DNA of 64,000 bases from Candidatus Epilinea brevis (GTDB taxonomy: Bacteria > Chloroflexota > Anaerolineae > Epilineales > Epilineaceae). The stretch lies in the NCBI GenBank assembly GCA_016710785.1, contig JADJUE010000003.1, forward strand, positions 124,001-188,000, written 5' to 3'. Positions 36,448-48,284 of the stretch are shown here, in pieces; within the stretch, counting starts at the first letter, position 1; the number at the start of each line of letters is the position of its first letter. The position numbers and the translations under genes are program-made. The notes under the pieces were generated by a model, which ran no database searches, had not been told where the DNA came from, and saw only the letters and a program-made list of their open reading frames with translations.

Positions 36448-37794
36448 ATGATCTTCCAGCCCTTCGACATCAACGGCGTCACCTTCAAGAACCGCATCCT
36501 GCGCTCGTCCATCGGCGGCAAGACCTCCTTCTATGACGGCACCGTCGGCCCGGCCTGGCGCCACTTCGAGACCCGCTTCGCCCAAGCCGGCGTCGCGGCG
36601 CTGATCTCGCCCACCGTCAGCGTGCATGACCGGCGCTTCTCGCCGCTCCAATACCCCAAGATCTCGCAGGACCGCTTCATCGCCCCCATCCGCGAGGGGG
36701 TGCAGGCGGTGCAGGCGCACGGTTGCCGCTACATCCTGCAGCTGGGCGACCCGGGCTACCACACGCAGATGAGCCTGCTGCCGGAGGCGATCGACCATCA
36801 CGGGCCGTCGGACGGCTTCGACCTGGTATTCGGCTACGGCAACCGGGTGAAGGCCATGGCCGAGGACGAGATCCAGCAAGTGGTCGCCAGCTTCGCCGCC
36901 GGGGCGCGGCGGGCCCGGGAGGCGGGCTGCGACGGGGTGGAGGTGACCGCCTCCAAGGGCTACCTGCTGCACCAGTTCCTGAACCCGGCCACCAACCGCC
37001 GCAAGGATCGCTACGGCGGTTCGGTCGACGGCCGCTTCACGCTGCTGGCCGAGGTCGTTCAGGCCATCCGCAGCGAGGTGGGGCGCGACTACCTGTTCGG
37101 CATCCGCCTCTCGGCCGCCGACTTCAACTACCTGCCGCTCAACCTGCGCCTGCCGCTCAGCCTGCCCTTGGGGCAGTACTTCCGCGGCAACGGCCTGCCG
37201 GAGACCTTGCATTATGGCCGCCGCCTGGCGGAGCTGGGGGTGGACTACCTGCACATCACCGCGGGCTTTGGCTTCATCAACCCCAAGGAGAGCCCCGGCG
37301 AATGGCCGGTGGACGAGTTCCGCCTGTACGCCAACAGCATCCGCCACCTCAGCGGCAAGGCCCATGTGCGCGCCATGCTGCTGAACGCCTTGCCGCGGCC
37401 CTTGACCAAGGCGCTGTTCGGCTGGCGCTGGCGCTTCGTGCCCATGGCCAACGCCGACTACGCGCGGCAGTTCCGGGCCCATACCGGCCTGCCGATCATC
37501 GCCAACGGCGGCTTCCAGCGCCGCAGCGAGATCGAGTCGGCGCTGGCGGGCGGGCAATGCGACCTGGTGGCCATGGCCCGGCCGCTGTTGGCCAATCCCG
37601 GCCTCGTGCAACGCTTTCAGCAAGGCCACGATGCCCCGGAGCGGCCCTGCACCCACTGCAACCGCTGCTCGGTCGCCACCGGCGTGCTGCCCTTGGGCTG
37701 CTACGACCGCTCGCGCTTCGCCTCGCAGGAGGCCATGGAGGCACAGATCATGTGGTGGAGCGGCGGGCCGTCGTATCCAGGGGCGGCGCCTTGA
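36448..37794 (+). CDS. Old-yellow-enzyme family NADH:flavin oxidoreductase with Fe-S cysteines
   Basis: 448 aa from the ATG at 36448. An FMN-binding TIM barrel (FQPFDINGVTFKNRILRSS; ILQLGDPGYHTQ; GCDGVEVTASKGYLLHQFLNP.TNRRKDRYGGSV; PIIANGGFQ). After the barrel comes CTHCNRCSVATG...GCY, the Cys set of the [4Fe-4S] 2,4-dienoyl-CoA reductase type. The long C-terminal FAD/NAD domain of those enzymes is absent. It probably reduces an enone or enoyl substrate and needs an external electron source. Substrate unknown. Confidence 0.85.
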   Translation: MIFQPFDINGVTFKNRILRSSIGGKTSFYDGTVGPAWRHFETRFAQAGVAALISPTVSVHDRRFSPLQYPKISQDRFIAPIREGVQAVQAHGCRYILQLGDPGYHTQMSLLPEAIDHHGPSDGFDLVFGYGNRVKAMAEDEIQQVVASFAAGARRAREAGCDGVEVTASKGYLLHQFLNPATNRRKDRYGGSVDGRFTLLAEVVQAIRSEVGRDYLFGIRLSAADFNYLPLNLRLPLSLPLGQYFRGNGLPETLHYGRRLAELGVDYLHITAGFGFINPKESPGEWPVDEFRLYANSIRHLSGKAHVRAMLLNALPRPLTKALFGWRWRFVPMANADYARQFRAHTGLPIIANGGFQRRSEIESALAGGQCDLVAMARPLLANPGLVQRFQQGHDAPERPCTHCNRCSVATGVLPLGCYDRSRFASQEAMEAQIMWWSGGPSYPGAAP

Positions 37795-37864
37795 GGTGCA
37801 GGCCGCAGGGCCGGGAGCGCATCGGGCACCCGCCGGGAACTTCCGGGCAGCTGCCGCGCTTCGC

Positions 37865-38665
37865 CTATTCGTCCACCGCCGGCCGCCGCCAACCCGTGCG
37901 AACCATCAGCGCCTCCACCGGCCAGGGCGCCAGGGCATGCACCGCGAACAGCAGGCGCAGCGACCACGGCAGCACCACATCCGCCCGGTCACGGCGCAGG
38001 CCGACGACGATGGCCTCGGCCACGTCTTCGGGGCTGAGCGTGGGGATGAGCCGGGCGATGCGCGGCAGGCGCCCCTCGCTACCGGGGTTGCTGGCGAAGT
38101 AGGCGCTGGCCACCTTGCCGGGCGTGACCAGCATGGCCCTCACCCCCGTGCCGGCCAGGTCTGCCTGCAGGGCCTTGGTGAACCCGCGCATGGCCCAGCG
38201 GGCGGCGGTGTAGGCCGTGGCGCCGGGCCAGACGATGCGCGACGCGGGTGAGGTGACATTGACGATGCACCCGCGCTTCCGGGCGAGCATCCCGGGCAGG
38301 AAGGCGTAGGTGGCGTGGTAGGCGGCGAAGTAGGGGCTGGCCATCATGGCCACGGCCTCCTGGGGCGGCGTCTCGGCGACGCTCAGGAATCGCCCGGCGC
38401 CGGCATTGTTCACCAGCACGTTCACCGGACCATCGGCCAGGATGCGCCCGGCCGCCGTGGCCACCGCGCCGGGGTCGGTGAGGTCGACGCGCAGCGCCTG
38501 CGCCCGCCCGCCCGCGGCCACGATCTCGGCGACCCGCGTGTCCACGTCCTGAGAACGGGCCAGCAAGGTCACCCGCGCCCCCGCCAGGGCGCAGGCGCGG
38601 GCCGTCGCCGCGCCGATGCCGCGCGAGGCGCCGGTGACCACCACGTGGGCGCCATCGAGGTTCAT
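37865..38665 (-). CDS. Short-chain dehydrogenase/reductase with Arg in place of catalytic Lys
   Basis: 266 aa from the ATG at 38665, overlapping the stop of the upstream gene (ATGA). The cofactor motif is GASRGIGAATA, with NNAG and NVTSPAS carrying the active-site Ser. The catalytic segment reads YTAAR instead of YxxxK, so the Lys that lowers the Tyr pKa is replaced by Arg. The enzyme may be slow, altered or non-catalytic. The C-terminal 50 residues (VVLPWSLRLLFAVHALAPWPVEAL) are hydrophobic, resembling membrane-associated SDRs. Confidence 0.88.
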   Translation of the reverse strand: MNLDGAHVVVTGASRGIGAATARACALAGARVTLLARSQDVDTRVAEIVAAGGRAQALRVDLTDPGAVATAAGRILADGPVNVLVNNAGAGRFLSVAETPPQEAVAMMASPYFAAYHATYAFLPGMLARKRGCIVNVTSPASRIVWPGATAYTAARWAMRGFTKALQADLAGTGVRAMLVTPGKVASAYFASNPGSEGRLPRIARLIPTLSPEDVAEAIVVGLRRDRADVVLPWSLRLLFAVHALAPWPVEALMVRTGWRRPAVDE

Positions 38666-39540
38666 GCGACCGACCGGGGCGTTCCGGCGGCCGGCACCGC
38701 CCGTCGTCCGGCCGCCAGGATGGCGCCGAGGGCCACGAGCGCCACCAAGAAGGCACCGAACCACAGCAGGTCCGGCAGCTCGGTGGCCGAGAACAGCGCG
38801 CGGTGCAAGAGCGATGCCAACAGCACCAAGGCGACGAAGACCCTCATGGCCCCCACGGCGATGCGCTGCGGCGGCCAATGGGTCTCGCGCGCCAAGAGCA
38901 AGCTGCCGATGCCGTAGGACAGAAAGGGCGCGCCGTAGAGTTGCGCCAGCAGCGGCGTGATGGCCCAGGGCCACAGCCTGCTCATGGCCGTCGGCGCCAG
39001 CAGCAGGGCCAGGGCCAACAGGGTGACGGCAATACCCTGCGCCCGCAGGTAACGGCTCACCCATCGCGGCAGGGCGGCACCGTCGAGCGGACGGTCTCCA
39101 CCCCCGTCCACCCCGCGCATCCGCCACGCCAGCCAGAAGGCGATGACCGGAAAAGTTCCATAGGCGGCGAACCAGACCCAGGACTGGTTGCGGCCGAAGT
39201 CGAACTCGGCCAGATGCAGCAGCGACACGATGCCCAAGGCCCCCGTCCAGACGCCCACCATCGGCAGCACCACCCGTACCTCGTCCCAGAGGCTGACCAG
39301 GAGGCAGCCGATCATGAACGCCGCGCCGGACAGGTACATGGCCCCCAGGAAGCGCGCGTGCAACGGCGGCACGGGCCAGGGGATGGCGATCGCGACGCGG
39401 GCCGGCAGGACGTAACCCCAGATGCCGACCCACAAGGCGAGGCCGGCCACTGCGGCGAAGTACAGCTTGTGAGCCGCGGTGACTGTGGCTGACGAAGGAT
39501 CCGGCCGCGGCCGCTCCTGGGCATGGCGGGCGATGTGCAT
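38662..39540 (-). CDS. Uncharacterised eight-TM membrane protein
   Basis: 292 aa, seven or eight predicted TM segments (LYFAAVAGLALWVGIWGYVLP; FLGAMYLSGAAFMIGCLLVSL; VWFAAYGTFPVIAFWLAWRM). A conserved-looking HARFLGAMYLSGA stretch and an acidic loop AEFDFGRN sit between helices. Its stop overlaps the SDR start by 4 bp, so the two are co-translated and probably act together. No family recognised. Confidence 0.65.
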   Translation of the reverse strand: MHIARHAQERPRPDPSSATVTAAHKLYFAAVAGLALWVGIWGYVLPARVAIAIPWPVPPLHARFLGAMYLSGAAFMIGCLLVSLWDEVRVVLPMVGVWTGALGIVSLLHLAEFDFGRNQSWVWFAAYGTFPVIAFWLAWRMRGVDGGGDRPLDGAALPRWVSRYLRAQGIAVTLLALALLLAPTAMSRLWPWAITPLLAQLYGAPFLSYGIGSLLLARETHWPPQRIAVGAMRVFVALVLLASLLHRALFSATELPDLLWFGAFLVALVALGAILAAGRRAVPAAGTPRSVA

Positions 39541-39741
39541 CGGGAGCCTCCTGGGTTGGACGGGTCGATGACCATTCTAGCGTTGGGAGCACCCAGGTCC
39601 AGGCCCAGCCATCTAATCTCTTCCCCGATTCGGGGTCTCTATCCTCGAGGACGCGGCGCCGCCCTCACCACCGGCGCCCACACCTTGCCTCCGCCCGAGG
39701 CTTTATCCGTGATGCCGGCCAGTGCCCGGAGGTCTGTCGAC

Positions 39742-41382
39742 ATGGTGCATGAAATCAGCCCTGTACGATCACGCCGTAACTTTCTCGGCCTGGGCGGCGC
39801 CGCTGCCGCCGCCTTGCTACCGGGCGCCGCCGGCCCGGTCCCGACCGACCTCGTCTCGACCGGCCTCGTCGCGACCGACGCTCCGCCCCTGCGCTGGCAA
39901 GCCAAGATCAGCGCGGACATGCCCGCGCCGGACCCCATCGTCCACCTGCTGAGCCGCGCCGCTTTCGGCCCTTCGCCGCAAGACCTGGTAGCGGCCAGGA
40001 CTCTCGGGCCGGCGGCCTGGATCGAGCGTCAGTTGGCCTACGAGGCGATCGATGCCAGCGCCGTGGAGGGTCCGCTCGTCGCGGGACTGCCCACGCTGGC
40101 CATGAACCTGAACGACCTGACCCAGCTGCAGCCGCGCGACTTCCGCATCCCCGATGCGCTGAGCGCTGCCACCTTCTACCGCCAGGTCTTCAGCCCACGC
40201 CAACTCTACGAAGTCATGGTCGACTTCTGGTCGGACCACTTCAACATCTACCAGCCCATGGAGAACCACGAACTCCTCAAATGCGTCGATGACCGCAAGG
40301 TCATCCGGGCGCATGCCCTGGGGCGCTTCAAGGACCTGCTGACCGCCTCGGCCCACAGCGCGGCCATGCTTCATTACCTCAACAACGACGAGAGCACCAA
40401 GGACCAGCCCAACGAGAACTACGCTCGGGAGATCATGGAACTGCATACCCTGGGCGTGGCGGTGGACGGGCAGCCCTACACCGAGGCGGACGTGCTGGAG
40501 CTGGCCCGCTGCTTCACCGGCTGGACCTGGAACAAGACCTGGAACCACCCCGTTCTCGGCGACTTCCTCTTCCGGCCCGAGCAACACGACGACGGGCCCA
40601 AGCAGGTCCTGGGCCTGACCTTCCCGGCCCAGGGCGGCGAGCGCGACGGGCGGATGGCCATCGACCTGCTCTGCGCCCATCCGGCGACGGCGCGCTTCCT
40701 GGCCTTCAAGCTGGTCCGCCGCTTCGTCTGCGACGACCCCCTCGCCGACGTACCAAGCCTGGTCGACCGGGTGGCCGCGGCCTACACGGCGACGGACGGC
40801 GACATCAAGGCGATGGTCCGCACCATCCTCACCTCGGACGACTTCGCCCAATCCTTCGCCGGTTTCGGCGGCAAGCTGACCCGCCCCATGGACCTGGCGG
40901 TGCGGATGATGCGCGCCGCGGACATCCCCCAAGCCATCCTCGAGCCCAAGATGGGCGACATGGCCTTCCCCTTCCAGATCTGGTTCTACGAGCTGGTCGG
41001 CTACGCCGGCTACATGAGGCGCATGGGGCAGGTGCCCTTCGGCTGGCTGACGCCGGACGGCTACGCGGACGTCAAGAGCGCCTGGTCCACCACGGTGGCG
41101 ATGCTGGAGCGCTGGAACATGGCCCTCGGCCGGGCCAACGGCAGCATGGTCCCCGGCTTCCGCCCCCACGAGCACCGTCCCGCCGGCTGGACCTCCGCCG
41201 AGGGCATCGTCGACCATTGGATCAAGATGCTGCTGCACCGCCCGATGCTGCCGGTGGACCGCCAGCTGCTGATCGACTTCCTGGCCGGACCGCTGAAGCC
41301 GGGCGAGGCGGTCAGCGCCGACCAGCGCGAGATGCAGACGGTGGCGCTGATCCTGGGTAGCCCGTATTTCCAGTGGCGCTAG
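39742..41382 (+). CDS. DUF1800 family protein, Tat-exported
   Basis: 546 aa from the ATG at 39742 with GGAGG nine bases upstream. The N-terminus SRRNFLGLGGAAAAALLPGAAG is a textbook twin-arginine signal. The rest is a DUF1800 domain: HLLSRAAFGPSPQDL, MVDFWSDHFNIY, PNENYAREIMELHTLGV, LARCFTGWTW, and a C-terminal YFQWR. DUF1800 proteins are usually encoded beside a DUF1501 partner. Here the next gene is an LVIVD propeller protein instead. Exported, function unknown. Confidence 0.9.
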   Translation: MVHEISPVRSRRNFLGLGGAAAAALLPGAAGPVPTDLVSTGLVATDAPPLRWQAKISADMPAPDPIVHLLSRAAFGPSPQDLVAARTLGPAAWIERQLAYEAIDASAVEGPLVAGLPTLAMNLNDLTQLQPRDFRIPDALSAATFYRQVFSPRQLYEVMVDFWSDHFNIYQPMENHELLKCVDDRKVIRAHALGRFKDLLTASAHSAAMLHYLNNDESTKDQPNENYAREIMELHTLGVAVDGQPYTEADVLELARCFTGWTWNKTWNHPVLGDFLFRPEQHDDGPKQVLGLTFPAQGGERDGRMAIDLLCAHPATARFLAFKLVRRFVCDDPLADVPSLVDRVAAAYTATDGDIKAMVRTILTSDDFAQSFAGFGGKLTRPMDLAVRMMRAADIPQAILEPKMGDMAFPFQIWFYELVGYAGYMRRMGQVPFGWLTPDGYADVKSAWSTTVAMLERWNMALGRANGSMVPGFRPHEHRPAGWTSAEGIVDHWIKMLLHRPMLPVDRQLLIDFLAGPLKPGEAVSADQREMQTVALILGSPYFQWR

Positions 41383-41538
41383 GGCCGCGCCGCGCGTGGC
41401 CGCCGTCCGGCTGCCAGGGATCGTGGGGGCGGAGGGGGGGAGGGGCCGCCGGCCAAGGCGGCCGGGGGGGAGGGGCGGGGGCCCGCGCCGCCCGCCCCGC
41501 CCCCCGAGCCAGCCGCAGCCGCCCACCTCTGGAGGCCG

Positions 41539-43728
41539 ATGATGGTCGAGAAGCTGCCCCCAGCCCTAGGCCCGCAAGCACAGCCACCCGCCTCGCCCGC
41601 CGTCGCGCGCGCCCGGGCCTGCGCCTGGTGGACCATCCCCGGCCTCCGCCCGTTTGCCGGCCTGCTCGCCCTCGCCCTGGGGCTGGGCCCGGCAGTCCCG
41701 GGGGCGGCCTGGCAGGAGGCGGAAGCAGTTGCGGGGCCCGGGCTGGTAGCCGCTGGTTCGACGAGCGCGCCGGCTGGGCGGCCGGCGGAGCGCAGGGCGC
41801 AGGTTGCGCAGGCGGTGCAAGCGGCGCAGGCAGCCGCCGCCCCGCTGGCGCCCCGGCGGCTGGGGCAGGTGGGGGGCTACAGCGGAGCCCTGGCGGTACG
41901 CGGCAGCCTGGCGGTCTTTGCCATGGGCCGGCGGATGCGCAGCGCGGACCTGAGCGACCCGGCCCAGCCCACCCTCCTGGGCGAGGGTCCGGAGCTGGCG
42001 GACCTGGTCCATGACATCGCCCTCAGCGGGGACCTGGCGGTGGTGGCGGCGGGCAATGCGGGGCTCTGGCTCCTGGACCTCGCCGACCCGCGCCGCCCCC
42101 GTGCGGTGGGCAGCCTGGCCACGCCGGGCGTGGCCCGCGGCGTGGCGGTAGACGGGGACCTGGCCTACGTGGCCGCCGGCGATGCGGGCCTCCTGGTGGT
42201 GGACATCGCCCGCCCGGCCCAGCCCCGCCTCCTGGCCATCGCCGACACGCCGGGCGATGCGGGCGACGTGGTGGTAACGGGCAGGCATGCCTTCGTGGCC
42301 GACTGGACCGAGGGGCTGAAGGTCTTCGATGTCGCCGACGCCCGCGCTCCCCGCCAAGTGGCCGCTCTTGGGTTAGAGACCCTGGCGGAAGGGCTGCTCT
42401 TGCAGGGAGACAAGCTCTATGTGTCCACGCTGTCGTCGACAGGGATCGCGGGGGTGTTGTTGGTGGACATCTCCATTCCGGCGGCGCCGCGCAGGGTGGG
42501 CTCTGTGGCAGAGGACCGGGCGGCTTTGACCCGCGGTCCCTTCCTGTTCACGCTCGACGCGTATGGCCAGGTCAGCGTGCTGGTCGTGACCGATCCCTAC
42601 CAGTCCAGGCTCGTGCGCCGCCGCAAGGCGATTCCTGGCTTCGAAGGCCAGGTCGTGGCCTTGGATGAGATCGGAGGGCAAGCTCTGTTGGTGGCGGTCG
42701 GTGTAGGCCCCGATGGGACGGGCTCGATCGCCACCATCGCCATCGACGATCCGGTGTTCATGGAGCGCAAGGGGCAGACAACCTTCAACGACTCCCCTCG
42801 CCTGCAGGCGGCGGGCATCGCCCTCTTCGGGGAGCATGCCTGCGTGTTGGATGCCCGCGCCGGGCGCGTCAGGATCCTTGAGCTGTCGCCGGTCCATGCG
42901 CCTCGCCAGGTGGGCGAGCTGGCGAGGCGGCTGTCGGATGCGGCCCGGGTGGTGGTCGACGGGCGCTATGCCTACCTGTTCGACTCGAGCCTTGTCATCG
43001 TGGACTTGCGGGACCTGACCGCGCCGACCTTTGCCCACAACGAGCCTCTCGACCTCCGGATCAGTGTCGAGGATCTGGTCGTCCAGGATGGGTACGCCTA
43101 CCTGGCCCCGCGGGGCGAGCGTGGGCTGAAGGTCCTGGACGTATCCGACCCACGCTCGGTCTCCGAGGTGGCGGAGGTGGTCGGAATCGGCGGGGTGTCC
43201 AGCGTGGCGGTCCGGCAGCCCCGAGCCTACCTCGCCAGCAGCACCGGCTTGCAGGTCGTCGATGTGTCTGATCCTCGCGCGCCGCGGCGCTTGGGCCAGG
43301 TCCCCTTGGCCGGCCTGGAGTGGGTGGAGCTGGGCAACCGGCAGGACCTGGTCTACGCCACCCGTCGGGTGAGTGACCAGCACGTCCTGCTGGCCATTGA
43401 CACCTCAACCGCGTCGGCCCCCCGGGTGGTGGAAACCATGGACTTGCCAGAAGCGGTCGGCGGCCTCAAGGTGAGCGGCGATCTGGCCTATGTCATCAAC
43501 AGCATTGACTCCGCGAAAAAGCTCTGGAGCATCGATCTGACCCTGCCCCTGGCCTCCAGGACGGCCCAGCTCGTGCGCACGGCATGGCCGCCTTACGACC
43601 TGGCGACACAGGGGGAGCTGCTGATGATCGGCAATCCCTATGCGGGGGTGGAGATCTTCACCACCCTCCCGCCGGCCCGGCCCGAGCTTCCAGAGCGGGT
43701 GTGGCTGCCGTATGTGAATGGCCGGTGA
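41539..43728 (+). CDS. LVIVD-repeat beta-propeller secreted protein
   Basis: 729 aa. GGAGG precedes two adjacent ATGs (41539 and 41542; the second has better spacing). After a hydrophobic export signal (PFAGLLALALGLGPAVPGAA) come about a dozen LVIVD-type repeats of 40-45 residues (GLLVVDIARPAQPRLLAIAD; GLKVFDVADARAPRQVAAL; GLQVVDVSDPRAPRRLGQVP), predicted to form one or two propellers. The chain ends in ERVWLPYVNGR, like the C-terminus of the large surface protein at 4.7 kb. The 150 bp before it are extremely G-rich with a hairpin (gccgccggccaaggcggc). Confidence 0.85.
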   Translation: MMVEKLPPALGPQAQPPASPAVARARACAWWTIPGLRPFAGLLALALGLGPAVPGAAWQEAEAVAGPGLVAAGSTSAPAGRPAERRAQVAQAVQAAQAAAAPLAPRRLGQVGGYSGALAVRGSLAVFAMGRRMRSADLSDPAQPTLLGEGPELADLVHDIALSGDLAVVAAGNAGLWLLDLADPRRPRAVGSLATPGVARGVAVDGDLAYVAAGDAGLLVVDIARPAQPRLLAIADTPGDAGDVVVTGRHAFVADWTEGLKVFDVADARAPRQVAALGLETLAEGLLLQGDKLYVSTLSSTGIAGVLLVDISIPAAPRRVGSVAEDRAALTRGPFLFTLDAYGQVSVLVVTDPYQSRLVRRRKAIPGFEGQVVALDEIGGQALLVAVGVGPDGTGSIATIAIDDPVFMERKGQTTFNDSPRLQAAGIALFGEHACVLDARAGRVRILELSPVHAPRQVGELARRLSDAARVVVDGRYAYLFDSSLVIVDLRDLTAPTFAHNEPLDLRISVEDLVVQDGYAYLAPRGERGLKVLDVSDPRSVSEVAEVVGIGGVSSVAVRQPRAYLASSTGLQVVDVSDPRAPRRLGQVPLAGLEWVELGNRQDLVYATRRVSDQHVLLAIDTSTASAPRVVETMDLPEAVGGLKVSGDLAYVINSIDSAKKLWSIDLTLPLASRTAQLVRTAWPPYDLATQGELLMIGNPYAGVEIFTTLPPARPELPERVWLPYVNGR

Positions 43729-43854
43729 AGGGCGAGGGACGAGCGCGGGCGGGATCTACGGCTCAAGGGCCACCTATGTGGTGGCGCTTGGCATCTGGGT
43801 CAAGTCCCGTGAGATCCGAAATCCCCCTGCCCAGGCCCCTGCCCGATGGAGTCT

Positions 43855-44058
43855 TCAGACAGCGATCTCCAGAACCCGATCACCCTGGATGATCTGAGCC
43901 GGTGTCAGGTCGACCGACAGGCAGCCTTCGACGGCGTCATAGAGGTTGCGGAGCAATTCCGGGAAGTCCTCGCCCTGAGACGTGCATCCGGGAATCGCAG
44001 GAACCTCGGCCCAGTAGCCACCCTCTGCTGCTTCGTGGACGATGACCTTGAGCTTCAA
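43855..44058 (-). CDS. HicB-like antitoxin-family protein without a HicA neighbour
   Basis: 67 aa matching the HicB N-terminal fold: KLKVIVHEAAEGGYWAEVPAIPGCTSQGEDFPELLRNLYDAVEGCL. No DNA-binding C-terminal domain follows. HicA toxin genes normally lie directly beside it. The 126 bp downstream hold no HicA-like frame and the upstream gene is grpE 12 bp away. It may be a solitary HicB-like regulator or a remnant of a TA pair. Confidence 0.8.
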   Translation of the reverse strand: MKLKVIVHEAAEGGYWAEVPAIPGCTSQGEDFPELLRNLYDAVEGCLSVDLTPAQIIQGDRVLEIAV

Positions 44059-44070
44059 GACTCCGCCCCT

Positions 44071-44660
44071 TCACCCCCCCTGCCCCACCACCACCCGCGC
44101 CGCGCGCAGCAGCTCGCCGTTGAGCGTGTAGCCCGGCAGCTCCACCGCCACCACCGTGTCCACCGCCAGGCCCGGCACCGTCACCGCGCCCACCGCCTCG
44201 TGCACCGCCGGGTCGAAGGGCGCGTCCTGCGCGGCGATGGGGGCCACGCCTTCGCGGGCCAGCACCCGATCGATCTCCCGCTGCAGGCTGGCGATGCCCG
44301 CGCGCAGGGCCGCGGCGTCCGCCTTGTCGCCCAAGGCCAGGGCGCGGCCGACGTTGTCGGCCACCTCCAGCACCGTCCCCAGGAGGTCGCGCTTCTGGCG
44401 GTCCAGGGCCTCCTTGCGCTGCTGCTCGGCGCGGCGGCGGGCATTGTCCAGGTCGGCCTGGGAGCGCAGGAAGCGGTCCCAATGCTCGTCGGCCTGGCGG
44501 CGGGCCACCGCCAGCTCACGGGCGAAGGTCTCCGCCAGGGATTCTTCCGCGCCGGTGGCATCGGCCGCCGCCGAGAGGGCCGCCTCAGCGGCGGCCCTCT
44601 CGGTCAGGTCAAGATCAGACCCGTCGGACGGGATGGGGTCCTGTTGCTGATCGTTCACCC

Positions 44661-44664
<4 letters not shown>
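44071..44664 (-). CDS. grpE: GrpE nucleotide exchange factor
   Basis: 197 aa, starting at a GTG (44664) that overlaps the dnaK stop (GTGA). The N-terminal coiled coil holds WDRFLRSQADLDNARRRAEQQR, and the C-terminal beta domain holds FDPAVHEAVGAV and AVELPGYTLNGELLRAARVVVGQG. It exchanges ADP for ATP on DnaK. The order dnaK-grpE is the reverse of the common hrcA-grpE-dnaK-dnaJ order, and no dnaJ follows. Confidence 0.94.
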
Positions 44665-46583
<1,919 letters not shown>

Positions 46584-46657
46584 CGTTCAAAGCCTCCTGT
46601 GCATCGCGATGTTGCCGGCAGTAGGTCCCCCCTGCGGCAGGACCCGCCAGCACAGGA

Positions 46658-46686
46658 ATTGTAGGGGTCGCATCCCTGCCGCTCAA
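46658..46686 (-). promoter_or_regulatory. Promoter of dnaK-grpE
   Basis: On the minus strand TTGAGC (46686-46681), 17 bp, then TACAAT (46663-46658). The predicted start is near 46651, giving a 68-nt leader to the dnaK ATG. No CIRCE inverted repeat overlaps it. Confidence 0.6.
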
Positions 46687-46796
46687 GGCCCTGCGCATTA
46701 GAACTGCGTCAGATGCCCGACCGCCGCAGGCCCCGTGCGGCGCACGGAACCCCCCGTGAACGCACGGTTTGCAGCGCCTGGTTTTAAGGAATCCGT

Positions 46797-46826
46797 TTGA
46801 CAGAACGTGAGCGCCTGTGCTACACT
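46797..46826 (+). promoter_or_regulatory. Strong extended -10 promoter upstream of rpoD
   Basis: TTGACA (46797-46802), 18 bp, then TACACT (46821-46826) preceded by TGC, an extended -10. Transcription would begin near 46833 and run into the structured 225-nt region ahead of the sigma factor gene. Confidence 0.7.
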
Positions 46827-46832
46827 AGCCGG

Positions 46833-47057
46833 GTGTTCGTGCATTTGAGGTGGAGGGGAATGGGGTCATTTCCGGGGCATTTGCCGCCCGGACGATCCGC
46901 CCTACGAGGCCCTGCTGAGCGGTGGTGCGGCGACGCGGCGCGATGCCCGCTCCGCATGGTCGCCGGGCGCATGGTCGCTGGGCATCGATGCAGGAGCAAC
47001 CGCTGAATCAGGGCTGCACGGGTCGATCATGGTGTCGATCAGGCAGCCCTTTTTATT
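46833..47057 (+). ncRNA. Candidate small RNA or attenuated leader upstream of rpoD
   Basis: About 225 nt between the extended -10 promoter and a terminator hairpin, all before the sigma gene. Internal pairing is visible: gatgccc (46939-46945) with gggcatc (46980-46986) enclosing a duplicated gcatggtcgc. A short frame here has no protein-like composition. It could be a stand-alone RNA of 6S-like size or a leader that regulates rpoD by attenuation. It matches no RNA family I can name, and its structure was not computed. Confidence 0.45.
47010..47057 (+). terminator. Terminator/attenuator hairpin before rpoD
   Basis: agggctgc (47010-47017) pairs with gcagccct (47043-47050), followed by tttttatt. 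The loop holds a duplicated gtcgatca. It lies 46 bp upstream of the rpoD start, so transcripts from the strong promoter must pass it to reach rpoD. Confidence 0.8.
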
Positions 47058-47102
47058 GCCCGTACCCGGTTTGACTCACTGGCAGGCCTAACGGGGGAGA
47101 AC

Positions 47103-48280
<1,178 letters not shown>

Positions 48281-48284
<4 letters not shown>

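Noticed and set aside
43729..43854. HicA toxin downstream of HicB
   Set aside because: The minus-strand frames are short and lack the HicA GSHxxxxH pattern.
46797..47006. 69-codon frame before rpoD as a small gene
   Set aside because: No ribosome site and it begins within the promoter. The region is better explained as structured RNA.
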